Source: CAVSEK01 sp963726975
Lineage (GTDB): Bacteria; Actinomycetota; Actinomycetes; Mycobacteriales; SCTD01
DNA length: 64,000 bases
Assembly: GCA_963726975.1 (NCBI GenBank)
Contig: CAVSEK010000004.1
Location: forward strand, 620,001-684,000
Reading direction: 5' to 3'
This document shows, piece by piece, positions 20,978 to 32,724 of this stretch. Under the pieces are notes generated by a model. It searched no databases and was not told the origin of the DNA. It worked only from the letters and a program-made list of their open reading frames with translations. Each line of letters opens with the position of its first letter. Within the stretch, counting starts at the first letter, position 1. Both the position numbers and the translations under genes were made by a program.

Positions 20978-22962
20978 ACCGGCACCCGCGCCGGGGCGTG
21001 CAGCAGCGGGGCGACCCGGCGGCGGACCGCCTCGGCGACGGCGCCGGGCGGCGACGCGGCGTCGAGCACGGCGTAGCGGGCCGGCGCGTCCGCGGCCAGG
21101 TCGAGGAACCCCTGCCGCACCCGCCCGTGGAAGGCCAGCGACTCGGCCTCCATGCGGTCCGGCGCACCGACCCGCTGCGCCCGGGCGAGGCCGATCTCGG
21201 GGGCGACGTCGAGCAGCACGACGAGGTCGGGGCGCACGCTCCCCGTCGCCCAGCGCGACAGCCGGGCGACGTCGTCGACGACCAGGTCGCGGCCGGCGCC
21301 CTGGTAGGCCAGCGAGGAGTCGACGTAGCGGTCGGTGACGACGACCGCCCCGCGCTCGAGCGCCGGCCGGACGACCGTGTCGACGTGCTGCGCCCGGTCG
21401 GCGGCGTACAGCAACGCCTCGGCCCGCGGCGACAGCGCGCTGGCCGGGTCGAGCAGCAGCGCCCTCAGGCGCTCCCCCGCCGGTGTCGAGCCGGGCTCGC
21501 GGGTGCGCACGACCTCGTGGCCCTGCTCGCGCAGCCAGGCGCAGAGCAGGTCGACCTGCGTCGACTTGCCGCCGCCCTCGCCGCCCTCGAAGGCGACGAA
21601 GACGCCCGGGAAGGTCGGCACGTGCTCCGGTCGTCGCACCAGGTGCCACAGGTCGCGCCGCAGCGGCACGCCGGGGCGGTCGTCCATGGTGCGGAACGAC
21701 ACGAGCCCGACGAGCACGGCGAGCAGGCCGCCCACGAGCAGCGTCGACGCCCACGCCGTTGACCTGGACGGCGCCCGGCCCGGGCAGGTCGAGCGTGCGC
21801 TGCCCGACGACGCCCGCGATCGGCGGCGCTGCGGCGAGCACGAGCAGCAGGTCGATGCGCATGAGGCTGTTGACGAGCCCGAACGTGCGGCCGCGGACCT
21901 CGTCCTCGACCTCCTGCCCGAGCAGGGTCAGCCCGAGGACGTAGGCCAGGCCCGCGAAGGCGCCGAGCAGCAGCGTGGCGAGGGCGACGAGCGCCAGCAC
22001 CGGCACGACGGCCAGGAAGCACAGGCACAGCCCGGCGCCGGTGATGACCGGGCCGAGCGCCCGGCGGCGCGACAGGTCGCCGAGCGCCCGGGGACCGAGC
22101 GCCACCCCGAGCGCGATGCCGACGAAGACCGTGCCGAAGAGCAGGGCGAAGGCCGCGTCGCCGCCGCCGAGCACGGTGGTGGCGAACAGCTTGCCGTTGG
22201 CGACGACCGTCCCGGCCGCGGCGAGCGCACCGAGCATCGCGACGAGCACGCCCTTGACGACCGGGCTGCTGCGGGCGAAGGCGAAGCCCTCGCGCACGCT
22301 GCTCACGACCGACGGCGCCGACGCCGCCCGCGGGCCCTCCGACCGCCGCGGGATCTCGGAGATCCGCGCGACCTGCACCGCCGCGAACAGGAAGGTCGCG
22401 GCGTCGACGTAGAGCCCGAGGTGCGCGGCCGACAGGTCGGCACGGCTGCCCGGCGACGAGTCCGAGCACGCCGTAGACGAGCGCGGCGACGGGAGCCGTG
22501 CCGTACGTCGCCACGAGCGACACCTGGTTGGCCGACTCGAGGTCGTCGCCGCACCAGGTTGGGGACCGAGGCCTCCTTGGCCGGGATCCAGAACAGGCTG
22601 AGCACCTCGACGAGCAGCGTGGCGACGAGCAGCCAGAGCAGCGAGCCGACCAGCGGGATCGACAGGAACAGCCCGAAGCGCAGCAGGTCGCTGACGACCA
22701 TGAGCCCGCGGCGGTCGAACCGGTCGGCGAGCACCCCGGCGACCGGCCCGAGCACCACGGCCGGCAGCAGCCGGAAGGCCAGCACCCCGCCGACCGCGTA
22801 GCTCTGCGCCCCGAAACCGTCGACGAGCTGCGTCGCGAACGCCGTGGTGGCGAGGAACCCCAGCCAGTCGCCGAAGCTGGACAGCACCAGCGCGAGGTAG
22901 AGCCGGCGGAAGCCGCGGTGCTTCAGCGCCCCCGGCCAGCGCACCCCGTCCCGGCCGCGCAC
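20974..22962 (-). CDS. tmk: MFS transporter-dTMP kinase fusion (three frameshifts)
   Basis: The C-terminal quarter is a complete thymidylate kinase making dTDP: P-loop AFEGGEGGGKST, DR(Y/V) motif VVVTDRYVDSSLAYQG and LID region, with an open frame over 20974-21735. Upstream in other frames lies a major-facilitator domain of about 400 residues (LYLALVLSSFGDWLGFL, GVLADRFDRRG, GVALGPRALGD). Three breaks near 21755, 22440 and 22545 are each repaired by small indels (restoring CG to a collapsed CGCG, or removing a G), giving one protein in which a TM segment runs into SFRTMDDRPGVPLRRDLWH and then the kinase. This MFS-Tmk fusion is known from other actinobacteria such as Streptomyces. Whether the MFS part transports nucleosides is unknown. 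Confidence 0.85.
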
Positions 22963-23022
22963 CGTCAGCCTACGGTCGCGGGCCCAGGCCGTACGGCCGT
23001 CGCGGACCGCCTGGGACGGCCG

Positions 23023-25866
23023 CTACTCCGCCGGGGTCGTCTTCGCCGCCGTCTTCTTGGCCGGGGTCTTCTTGGCGCGGCCTTCTTGGCCGGGGCCTTC
23101 TTCGCGGCCGCCTTCTTGGCCGGCGCCTTGCGCGCCGCCGTCTTCTTCGCCGCCGGCCCCCGCGCGCGCCGCTCGGCGAGCAGCTCGCTGGCCCGCTCGT
23201 CGGTGAGCCCCTCGGGGGTGTCGCCCTTGCGCAGCGAGGCGTTGGTCTCGCCGTCGGTGACGTACGGGCCCGAAGCGGCCCTCCTTGACGACCATCGTCG
23301 CCGCCGCTGACGCCGGGTCCTTGCCGAGCGCCTTGAGCGGCGGCTTCGGGGCGGCCGCGCGCCGGCCGTACTGCTTGGGCTGCGCGAGCAGGTGCAGCGC
23401 CTCCTCCAGCGAGATCGTGAGCAGCTGCCTCCTCGGTCTCGAGCGTGCGCGACTCCTTGCCGCGGGAGACGTACGGCCCGTAGCGGCCGTTCTGCGCCGT
23501 CACCGGCTCGCCGTCGACCTCGCCGAGGGTGCGCGGCAGCGTGAGCAGCGTGAGCGCCTGCTCGAGGGTGATCGTGTCCAGCGACATGGAGGCGAACAGC
23601 GAGGCCGTCGGCGGCTTGCTCGCTCTGGGCGGACCCCTCCGGCGGCACCACGGACACGTACGGCCCGTAGCGCCCGGCCTTGGCGACGACGTCGTGGCCG
23701 GTCGTCGGGTCGACGCCGAGCACCCGGTCGCCCGACGGGGCGTTGGCCAGCTCGACGGCCCGGTCGACCGTGAGCTCGTCCGGGGCGAGGTCCTCCGGCA
23801 GCGAGGCGCGCTGCTCGCCGACCTGGACGTACGGCCCGTAGCGCCCGACCCGCACGACCACCTCGGTGCCGGCGGCCTCCTGGCCCTCGGGCACCCGCCC
23901 GATCGGGATGCTGTTGATGTCGCGGGCGTCGATCTCGTCGAGGTTGCCGCCGACGAGCTTCTTGAGGCCGCCCTGGCTGGCGACGCCGCCGGCCTTGCCC
24001 TGGTCGGAGCCGAAGTAGAAGCGGGTCAGCCAGTCGACGCCGTTGCCCGTGGCCGCCGGCGATGACGTCGAGGTCCTCCTCCAGCGAGGCGGTGAAGCCG
24101 TAGTCGACGAGCCGGCCGAAGTGCCGCTCGAGCAGCCCGATCACCGCGAACGCCAGCCAGGTCGGGACGAGGGCGCGTGCCCTTCTTCCAGACGTAGCCG
24201 CGGTCCTGGACCGTGGTGATGATGCGTCGCGTAGGTCGACGGCCGGCCGATGCCGAGCTCCTCGAGCCGCTTGACCAGCGACGCCTCGGTGAAGCGGGCC
24301 GGCGGGCTGGTGGTGTGGCCCTGCGGCGTCGAGCGCGTCGACGCCGAGCGCGTCGCCGACCGCGACCTGCGGCAGGCGCCGCTCGGTCGTCTCGAGCTCG
24401 GCGTCGGGGTCGTCGCTGCCCTCGACGTAGGCCCGCAGGAAGCCCGGGAAGGTGATGACCTTGCCGCTGGCGGCGAACTCGGCGTCGGTGCCGTCGGCGG
24501 TCCGCGCGCCGAGGCGGACGCTGGCGCTCGTGCCGCGGGCGTCGGCCATCTGGGAGGCGACGGTGCGCTGCCAGATCAGCTCGTAGAGCCGCAGCTCGTC
24601 GCCGGACGACCTCGCGGGCCAGCTCGCCGGGGGTGCGGAAGACGTCGCCGGAGGGGCGGATCGCCTCGTGCGCCTCCTGCGCGTTCTTGACCTTGCCGCG
24701 TAGCGGCGCGGGGCGTCCGGGACGTACTCCGGGCCGTAGAGCTCGCGGGCCTGCGGCCGGGCGGCGTTGAGCGCCGTCTCCGACAGGTTGGTGCTGTCGG
24801 TGCGCATGTAGGTGATGTGGCCGTTCTCGTACAGCCGCTGGGCGGTCTGCATGGTCCGCTGCGCGGAGAAGCGGAGCTTGCGGCCCGCCTCCTGCTGCAG
24901 CGTCGAGGTCATGAACGGCGCGTAGGGCTTGCGGGTGTACGGCTTGCTCCTCGACCGCGCGGACCTCGAAGGCGGCGCCCTCGAGCCGGGCCGGCAGGTC
25001 GCGGGCGCTCGCCTCGTCGAGCACGACGACGTCGAGCCGGCCTTGAGCTGACCGGTCTCCTGCTCGAAGTCGCGCCGGTCGCCAGCCGCGTGCCGTCGAG
25101 CTGCACCAGCGTCGCCGTGAGCTGCTCCGCCTGCGCCCTCGCGGGTCGAAGACGCCCTCCAGGTCCCAGTAGCCCGCCTGCACGAAGCGCATCCGGGCCC
25201 GCTCGCGCTCCACGACGATGCGGGTCGCGACGGACTGCACCCGGCCCGCCGACAGCTTCGGCATGACCTTCTTCCACAGGACGGGGCTGACCTCGTAGCC
25301 GTAGAGCCGGTCGAGCACCCGCCGGGTCTCCTGGGCGTCGACGAGCGCGGTGTCGAGCTCGCGCGGGTTCTCGACCGCCTGCCGCGATGGCCTGCGGGGT
25401 GATCTCGTGGAAGACCATCCGGCGCACCGGCACCTTGGGCTTGAGCGTCTCGAGCAGGTGCCAGGCGATGGCCTCGCCCTCGCGGTCCTCGTCGGTGGCG
25501 AGGAAGAGCTCGTCGGCGTCCTTGAGCAGCGCCTTCAGCTTCGCGCACCTGCTCCTTCTTGTCGGGGCTGACGACGTAGAGCGTCTGGAAGTCGTGGTCG
25601 ACGTCGACGCCGAGGCGGGCCCACGCCTGGCCCTTGTGGCTGGCCGGCACGTCCGCGGCGTTGCGCGGCAGGTCGCGGATGTGGCCGATGCTCGCCTCCA
25701 CCGTGTAGCCGGCGCCGAGGAAGCCCGCGATCTTCTTGGCCTTCGCCGGGGACTCCACGATGACCAGGCGCCGACCGCCGTTGCCGGCCGCGCGCCGGCC
25801 CGCGGGGGCCTTCTTCGCGGCGGCGGGCGCGGCCGCCGCGGGGGCGGCGGTGTCGGTGTCGGTCAC
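23023..25866 (-). CDS. topA: DNA topoisomerase I (many frameshifts)
   Basis: Type IA topoisomerase relaxing negative supercoils; essential in actinobacteria. Fragments in successive frames cover the whole enzyme: TOPRIM domain ([19 protein letters not shown]), [20 protein letters not shown], the catalytic tyrosine region [15 protein letters not shown], and C-terminal repeats each with a GRYGPYV-type core (at least four), ending in a lysine/alanine-rich tail typical of actinobacterial TopA. At least eight frame changes occur between about 23050 and 25550. Several are repaired by restoring CG/GC to a collapsed GCGC, e.g. GAG(CG)CAAG near 24948 and near 24180 and 24228. Start is the ATG at 25866. 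Confidence 0.93.
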
Positions 25867-26105
25867 GGGACTCCCAGCGGTGCTGCGGGTGGAGGGGGCG
25901 GCGGTCCCGGGTCGGGGCGGCGCCGCGGCAGTGTGGCGGCACGGAGCGGCGCCGTGTCAAACGCGGCCCGGGCTGCGAGTGTGCCCGACGGCGGGCCCGG
26001 CGGCGCCTGGCACGCTGCCGCGGCGTGCGCCGGGCGCAGTGCCGGGGCAGGCTGCGGACGGTCCGCGGACCCGCGGCGAGGGCCAGGAGCAGGAGGGCGG
26101 AGACG

Positions 26106-27797
26106 TTGAGCACACCGGCAGCACGCGCCGAGGTCGAGGCGCGCGAGGTCCGCGCGCTGGCCGACGACCTGCACGACGCGCTGTTCGCCCGGCAGCCGTT
26201 CGCCGCGACGGCGGTGGGCGTGGCCGGGCACGACGACGAGGTCCCCGACGTGACGCCGGCGGGCGACGAGCGCTGGAGCGCCGTCCTCGGCGCCCTCGAG
26301 GGCGGGCCCGTACCGTCGACCCGGAGGCCCTCGACGGCCCGGGCGGCGTGACGCTGCGCGCCGTCGAGCACGCCCTGCGGGCCGAGCGCGACGAGCTCGA
26401 CGCCCGCTCGGTGGAGCACACCGTCACCGTGCTCGGCGGTCACGGCCTGCCCGCGCTGCTGGCCCTCGCCGGCCGGACGACCCTGGCCACGCCGGAGCAG
26501 GCCAGCGACCACCTCGGCGCGCCCGCCGGCCTCCGCCGGCTACCTCGACGCGCACGTCGCGCGGCTGCGCGAGGGCGCGGCCGCTGGCGGCTGCCGGTCG
26601 CCGCGCTCGTGCGAGGTCGTGCTGGGGCAGGCCGACGGCTACCTGGCCGGGGCCGGACGACCCGCTCGCCGACGCCGCGCCGCCGGCGGGCTGGGACGGC
26701 GAGCGCCGGCCTGGTCGGCCGCGCTGCGGCTGCGGTGCGCGGCCGGGTGCGGCCGGCCTCGCGCGCTGGCGCGACGCCGTCGCGGCGCTGCCGGCGCGGC
26801 CCGACGAGCGCTGCGGGCTGGTGCACCTGCCCGGCGGCGCCGCAGGACTACGAGCGGCTCGTGGCGGTGCACACCACGCTGCCGCTGCCGGCCCAGCGAG
26901 GTGCACGACCTCGGCGGTCGCGGCGGTGGACGAGCTCGTCGCGGCAGATGACCGCGCCTCGGCGCGCGAGCTCGGGCTGACGGGCTTCCCGGCGGTCCGC
27001 GAGCCGCGCGAGCCTCGGGCGCGCGGGTCGACGCCGAGGCAGCGCGATGGCCGAGCCGCCGAGGCGGTCCGACGGGCGGAGGCCGCGGTCGCCCGCGGTC
27101 TTCCCGCTCCGCTGCCCCCGCCGTGCGCAGGTCGCGCCGATGTCGGAGCACCTGGCGCCGGGCGGCATGCCGCCGCACTACACCCCGCCCTCGCCCGACG
27201 GCACGCTCGGCACCTACTGGTTCAACGCCGAGCAGCCCGGCGCGGGCAGCGGCTGGGACCTCGAGGCGACCGCCTTCCACGAGGCGGTCCCGGGGCACCA
27301 CCTGCAGCTGTCCCGCGCCCGGCCTGCGACGGGCGTGCCGGCGCTGCAGGCGCAGGCCATCGTCACCGCGCACGCCGAGGGCTGGGGCCTCTACGCCGAG
27401 GTGCTGGCCGGCGAGCTCGGGCTCTACACCGTCGACGCAGAGCCGGCTGGGCGCGCTCGGCGTGCAGCTGTTCCGCGCCGCGCGGCTCGTCGTCGACACC
27501 GGCATCCACGCGCTGGGCTGGAGCCCGCGGCGAGGCGCTGGCGGCTGCGTGCGCCGACACGTGCCGCTGCCCGAGGAGTTCGTCGTCTCCGAGGTCAACC
27601 GCTACATCGGCATGCCCGGGCAGGCGCTGGCCTACCTCGTCGGGCAGCGCGAGCTGCTGCGGCTGCGCGAGCGACGCCCGCGCGCGGCTCGGCGACCGCT
27701 TCGACCTGCCGGCTTCCACGCCGCCGTGCTCGACAGCGGCTCGCTGCCGCTGCCCGCCGTCGCGCTGGCCGTCGAGGCCTGGGTGGCGCAGGTCTAG
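26106..27797 (+). CDS. DUF885 family protein (many frameshifts)
   Basis: About 570 residues after repair. DUF885 proteins are exported or cytosolic hydrolases with a metallopeptidase-like HExxH: AFHEAVPGHHLQL is plain near 27285, with TAHAEGWGLYAEVLAGELG shortly after and a C-terminal EVNRYIGMPGQALAYLVGQ block. The start I favour is the TTG at 26106 (LSTPAARAEVEAREVRALADD) after GGAGG/GGAG. Around a dozen frame changes are seen; most I checked (near 26525, 26610, 26660, 26705, 26840, 26895, 26915) are restored by putting back CG or GC. It is divergent from topA; the 239 bases between them show no clear signal. The stop TAG shares a CTAG with the convergent methyltransferase. Confidence 0.8.
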
Positions 27798-29230
27798 CGC
27801 GGCGGCACGAGGGAGCCCTGCTCCACGAGCCGCTGCACCACCGGCAGGACCTGCTCGGCGGCCTCGCCCTCGCTCAGCCCGGCACTGGCGGGCCAGCACC
27901 GCCAGCAGGTCGCCGAGCCGCCGGGTGCCGTCGCACCCCGCGAGCAGCGTCGCGCCGTACGCGTCGACGCCCCCCGCCAGCGCAGGCCGGCCTCCTGCTG
28001 CAGCAGCGAGCTGTCGGCGTACCAGCCGTCGTCGGTGCGCCGGGGCCACCTGGTGCAGGCGCACGTCGTCGCGCAGCGCCAGCCGGGCCTCGCGCAGGTC
28101 GGTGCCGAGCAGGTCCTGGGCGGCGAAGTGCGCGCGCACCTGCTCGCCCCAGGTCGCGGCCACCGGCTGGTCGACCTCCTCCAGCACCACCCGCTCCGCC
28201 CGGGCCGCATCGCGAGCACCCCGAAGGCGACCGCCTCCACGCCCTCGAGGGCGTCGAGCCACTCCGCGTAGAGGGCGTCGAAGCGCGGGCCCTCGTCGGT
28301 GTCGCGCAGCCACGCGGTGACGTAGTCCTCCGGCGCGGCCAGCTCGCGCTGCACGACCCACCCGTCGCAGCCGGTGCCGGCGAACCACGACCGCACCGCT
28401 CGTCGCCGTCCTCGCCGGCCAGGTGCAGCCAGTTGACGAGCAGCACGGCGACGCCGTCGTCGGACAGGTGCCGTGGCACCTGCTGCACGAGGCGCCGGCA
28501 GACCTCGTCGCCGGCGAGGCCGGAGTCGCGGTAGGTGTAGCGCGCGCCCGGGCCCGACGACGAACGGCGGGTTGCTCACCACCAGGTCGAACGCTCACCG
28601 GCGACCGGCTCGAGCAGGTCGCCGGTGCGCACGTCGAGCGGCGCGCCGAGGCCGCGGCCAAGCCGGGCGTACGCGAGGCACGCGGGTTGCGGTCGGTCGC
28701 CACGACGTCGCCGGAGTGGTCGTCGGCGAGCAGCGCCTGCACCCCGCAGCCCGCGCCGAGGTCCAGCGCGCGGCCGACGACGTCGCGCGGCGTCGCCGCG
28801 GCGAGGGTGAGGCTGGCCGCGCCGACCCCGAGCACCTGGTCCGGCGCGACGCCGGTCGCCGCGCGGCCGGGGTCGTGCGGGCACGAGCACCTCGACCCCG
28901 CCGTGCACGCACCGGCTGCAGCCGCACCCGCGGCGCTGCCGTCGGGGCGCAGCCAGCCCGCCGGCACGCCCGGCGCGCTCGCGCGGCGGCGGCTCGACGG
29001 CACGCCGACGACGAACAGCCGGGCCAGCGTCTCCAGCGGGCCGCCGGCGCTGCGCCGCAGAAGCGGGGCGAGCTCGTCGCGGTCGAGGTGGGTGCGCGCG
29101 GGGGCGCCGAGCAGGTCGTCCAGGGCCGCCGCCGACCAGCCCGCGGCGTCGAGCGCGTCGCGCACCCCGGGGCGTCGGGGAGCAGTCGCGGGGTCGGCGA
29201 GGGCGGAGCCGCGCGCGCGGGCCCGGACCG
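27794..29230 (-). CDS. Class I SAM-dependent methyltransferase (frameshifts; start uncertain)
   Basis: About 490 residues after repair. The N-terminal part (LLRRSAGGPLETLARLFVVG) matches the helical domain of large actinobacterial methyltransferases; motif I ALDLGAGCGVQALLADDH binds SAM; VSNPPFVVGP is the (N/D)PP(F/Y) motif seen in enzymes that methylate amino groups of bases or glutamine; a C-terminal region (LRDTDEGPRFDALYAEWLDALEG split over frames) follows. The substrate is unknown. Several frameshifts lie at 27.9-29.2 kb, and the true start near 29230 cannot be fixed because the 5' end may also be damaged. Convergent with the DUF885 gene, sharing CTAG. Confidence 0.75.
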
Positions 29231-29278
29231 TACTGCCCGGCGTCCGCGGCGGACGGGCGGGCGCGGGCGGAGCGGGGC

Positions 29279-31588
29279 TCAGACCGGGGCCGCGGCGCCC
29301 TCGACGATGTCGACCGCGCCGGCGACGCCGCGCCGGTTGCTCACGACGACCGCCGCGACGATGCCGGCGACGGCCAGCAGGCCGACGACCAGCCGCACCG
29401 CCGATGTTCTCGTCGGGGCCGCCGGTGCCGTACTTCACGACGGTCGGGGCGATGAGCAGGGCGACGAGGTTCATCACCTTGAGCAGCGGGTTGAGCGCCG
29501 GGCCGGCGGTGTCCTTGAACGGGTCGCCGACGGTGTCGCCGATGATCGTCGCCTCGTGGGCCGGGGAGCCCTTGCCGCCGTGCGCGCCCTCCTCGACGAG
29601 CTTCTTGGCGTTGTCCCAGGCGCCACCGGCGTTGGCCAGGAAGACCGCCATGAGCACGCCGGCCGCGATGGCGCCGGCGAGGAACGCGCCGAGCGGCGCG
29701 TAGCCGAGCAGCGAAGCCGACCGACGATCGGCGGCGAGGACGGCCAGCAGGCCGGGCGTGGCCAGCTCGCGCAGCGAGTCGCGGGTGCAGATGTCGACGA
29801 CGCGCCGCGTAGTCGGGCTTCTCGGTGTAGTCCATGATCCCGGGCTTGGTGCGGAACTGCTCGCGCACCTCGAAGACGACCCGGCCGGCCGCGCGGGAGA
29901 CCGCGTTGATGGCCAGGCCGGAGAACAGGAACACGACCGCCGCGCCGATGATCAGGCCGAAGAGCAGGTTGGGCTTCTCGATCGACAGCGAGAAGCGTCC
30001 GCGCCGCCGGCAGCTCGCCGCACGACCGCCTCGCGGAAGGACCCGAACAGCGCGGTCGCCGCGAGGACGGCGGTCGCGATGGCGATGCCCTTGGTGATCG
30101 CCTTGGTCGTGTTGCCCACCGCGTCGAGCTCGGTGAGGATCTGCGCGCCCTCGCCGGTGACCTCGCCGGACATCTCGGCGATGCCCTGGGCGTTGTCGCT
30201 GATCGGGCCGAAGGTGTCCATCGCGACGATGACGCCGACGGTGGTGAGCAGGCCGGTGCCGGCCAGCGCCACGGCGAACAGCGCGAGCACCGTGGAGCCG
30301 CCGCCGAGCAGGAAGGCGGCGTAGACCGCGCCGCCGATGAGCAGGGCGCAGTAGACGGCCGACTCGAGGCCGACCGAGATGCCGGCGAGCACGACGGTGG
30401 CCGGGCCGGTGAGCGAGCGCTGGCCGATCTCCTTGCACCGGCTTGCGGGCGGTCTCGGTGAAGTAGCCGGTGAGCACCTGGATCGCGGCGGCCAGGACGA
30501 TGCCGATGAGCGACCGCGCCGAGGGCGAAGACCCGCGGGTCGCTCGACAGCGCCTGCACCCCCTCGTCGCCGTTGCCGAAGCCGCCGAAGGACGACGGGC
30601 AGGTAGGCGAAGGCCGCGAGGCCGACGAGCACCGCCGACACGACGGCGGAGAGGAAGAACCCGCGGTTGATGGCCGATCATGCCGGTGCGGTCGCCGGCC
30701 GCGCGGGCTGGTGGCGTAGATGCCGACGAGCGCGGTGAGCACGCCGATGGCCGGCACGATGAGCGGGAAGACCAGGCCCTTGGAGCCGAACGCCGCCTGG
30801 CCGAGGATGAGCGCGGCGACGAGCGTGACCGCGTAGGACTCGAAGAGGTCGGCGGCCATGCCGGCGCAGTCGCCGACGTTGTCGCCGACGTTGTCGGCGA
30901 TCGTCGCGGCGTTGCGGGGGTCGTCCTCGGGGATGCCCTGCTCGACCTTGCCGACGAGGTCGGCGCCGACGTCGGCCGCCTTGGTGAAGATGCCGCCGCC
31001 GACGCGCATGAACATCGCGAGCAGCGCGGCGCCGAAGGCGAAGCCCTCGAGCACCGACGGGGCGTTCTCGTCGAAGCCGAGCAGCACGACGGAGGCGCCG
31101 AGCAGGCCGAGCCCGACGGTGAACATGCCGACGACGCCGCCGGCGCGGAAGGCGATGCGCAGCGCGCGCTGCGTGCCGGAGGTGTTGGCGGCGTGCGCCA
31201 CGCGCAGGTTGGTGCGGGTCGCGAGCGTCATGCCGACGAAGCCGACGAGGGCCGAGAACCCCGCCCCGACGAGGAAGAAGACGGACCGGCCGATGCGTAC
31301 GCCCGCCGTGTCGGCCGGCAGCAGGAACAGCAGCACGAAGACCAGCGCGGCGAAGACCGCGAGCGTCGAGAACTGGCGCCGCAGGTAGGCGGCCGCACCT
31401 TCCTGGACCGCCTTGGCGATCTCGATCATCTTCGGGGTGCCCTGCCCCGCGGCGAGCACCTCCTTGGCGAACAGGCCGGCGAAGCCCAGGGCCACCAGCG
31501 AGATCACGAGGACCCCGACGACGAGCCCCGTGTCGCCGCCGTCCACGGAGGCGGTGCCCTCCGACGCGGCGAGCACCAGCGCGGACAA
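29279..31588 (-). CDS. hppA: K+-insensitive proton-pumping pyrophosphatase (frameshifts)
   Basis: A membrane pump of about 780 residues and some 16 helices coupling PPi hydrolysis to H+ export. The first 290 residues are intact, including GGGIFTKAADVGADLVGKVEQ, the PPi-binding DVGADLVGKVE motif, and the DNVGDNVGDCAGMAADLFE loop. The signature VGNTTKAITKG carries lysine where K+-dependent pumps have alanine, so it should be K+-independent. Frame breaks accumulate from about 30715 downwards; near 29712, 29722, 29732 and 29805 each is repaired by restoring a CG/GC pair. The C-terminus ends DIVEGAAAPV at 29279. A strong hairpin lies 68 bases upstream of the start. Confidence 0.93.
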
Positions 31589-31655
31589 TGCGTCCTCCTG
31601 ATCGGCACGCGGACCCCGTCCCGCGACCGCGGGCCGGGAGGTCGGGGACGCAGAC

Positions 31656-31690
31656 GCTCCGGCCGCTCCCCGAGAGGGAGCGGCCGGAGC
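31656..31690 (-). terminator. Strong hairpin upstream of hppA
   Basis: A perfect 15-base stem (GCTCCGGCCGCTCCC and its complement) closes a five-base loop CGAGA. It lies between the end of the RsbW-like gene and the start of hppA, all on the minus strand. It probably ends transcription from the STAS/RsbW operon; there is no T-tract, as is common in actinobacteria. A role in the hppA leader is possible. Confidence 0.6.
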
Positions 31691-31735
31691 ATAACCAGGT
31701 CGGCGTGGCGCCCGTCACAGCGACGCGCGCGGGGA

Positions 31736-32236
31736 TCAGACCGGTGCGGAGCGGTCCGGGGCCGGCGGGGCGAGCCGCGGCGGGCAGCGGCCAGCGCAGG
31801 GTGACGGTCGTGCCGCCGGTGCGTCGCCGGTGCCGTCGCCGGCGGCCACCTCCACCTCGTCGACCAGCCCGCTGAGCAGCGCGAGCGAGACGTCGGGGTC
31901 GACGGCGCTCGGCCGCGCCGCCGGGCTCGGACAGGTCCTCGGCGAGCAGCCCGCCGGTGAGGTCGTCGACGGCCGGGCCGGCGGACGGCCCGCGGTCGCG
32001 GACCGACACCGACAGCCCGAGGACGTCGTCGGTGACGGTCACGACGACGCGCTCGCCGGGGCGGTGCGCGGCGTGCAGGCCGACGGCCCGCGCGCACGCC
32101 TCGCCCACGGCCAGGCGGAACTCGTCCTCCAGGTCGCGGACGCAGACCGGCGCGGCGCGCCGCCGACAGGCAGACGAGCCGGGCGGTGCGCACGTGGGCC
32201 GGCAGCGGCCGGGAGCAGGAGCTCGACGACGGCCAT
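31736..32236 (-). CDS. RsbW-like GHKL ATP-binding anti-sigma regulator (frameshifts)
   Basis: About 165 residues after repair. Pieces in three frames assemble to an ATP-binding protein of the HATPase/RsbW type: an N-terminal strand MAVVELLLPA, VRTARLVCLSAARR, then VGEACARAVGLHAAHRPGERVVVTVTDDV (the N-box position lacks the usual asparagine), VRDRGPS (D-box) and a C-terminal GGTTVTLRWPLP. Such proteins bind anti-anti-sigma STAS proteins and sigma factors, and phosphorylate the STAS partner. The STAS gene lies 11 bases upstream, which strongly supports the pairing; no sigma factor gene is adjacent. The 3' end (TGA at 31736) is approximate because of the frame breaks. Confidence 0.7.
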
Positions 32237-32247
32237 GGTCCGCGCGG

Positions 32248-32601
32248 CTAGTCCGTGGCCGAGACGGCCTCGTCGACCGAGGAGTGGATCGGGAAGACCT
32301 TGGTGAGGCCGGTGATGCGGAAGATCTTCAGGATCCGCTCCTGCGTGCAGACCAGGCGCAGCGAGCCCTCGTGCGCGCGCACCCGCTTGAGCCCGCCGAC
32401 GAGCACGCCGAGGCCGGTCGAGTCGAGGAACTCGACCCCCTCCATGTCCACGACCAGGTGGTACTGGCCGCTGCTCACCAGGTCGATGAGCTGCTCGCGC
32501 AGCTTGGGCGCGGTGTAGACGTCGATCTCGCCCCCCACCACCACGACGGTGCGGTCACCCGCCGGGCTGGACTCCGTGCGGGTCGACAGGGACAGGTCCA
32601 C
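32248..32601 (-). CDS. STAS domain anti-sigma factor antagonist
   Basis: A 117-residue STAS protein (RsbV/SpoIIAA type). The phosphorylatable serine lies in [39 protein letters not shown] is the typical N-terminal strand-helix. Unphosphorylated, it would bind the RsbW-like partner encoded just downstream and free a sigma factor. I chose the GTG at 32601, preceded by GGAGGA. The frame here is intact although neighbouring genes are broken. It is divergent from the helicase gene. Confidence 0.9.
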   Translation of the reverse strand: MDLSLSTRTESSPAGDRTVVVVGGEIDVYTAPKLREQLIDLVSSGQYHLVVDMEGVEFLDSTGLGVLVGGLKRVRAHEGSLRLVCTQERILKIFRITGLTKVFPIHSSVDEAVSATD

Positions 32602-32724
32602 GGATCTCCTCCAGAGCACGGACGACGACGGCCCCCTCCCGGGGCTGGACTTGCGCGTCCGACTACCCGGCGCTCCCCGGCCTCAACCGCACCCGTCCGG
32701 GTGCCGGGCGGACACTGGGGACCG

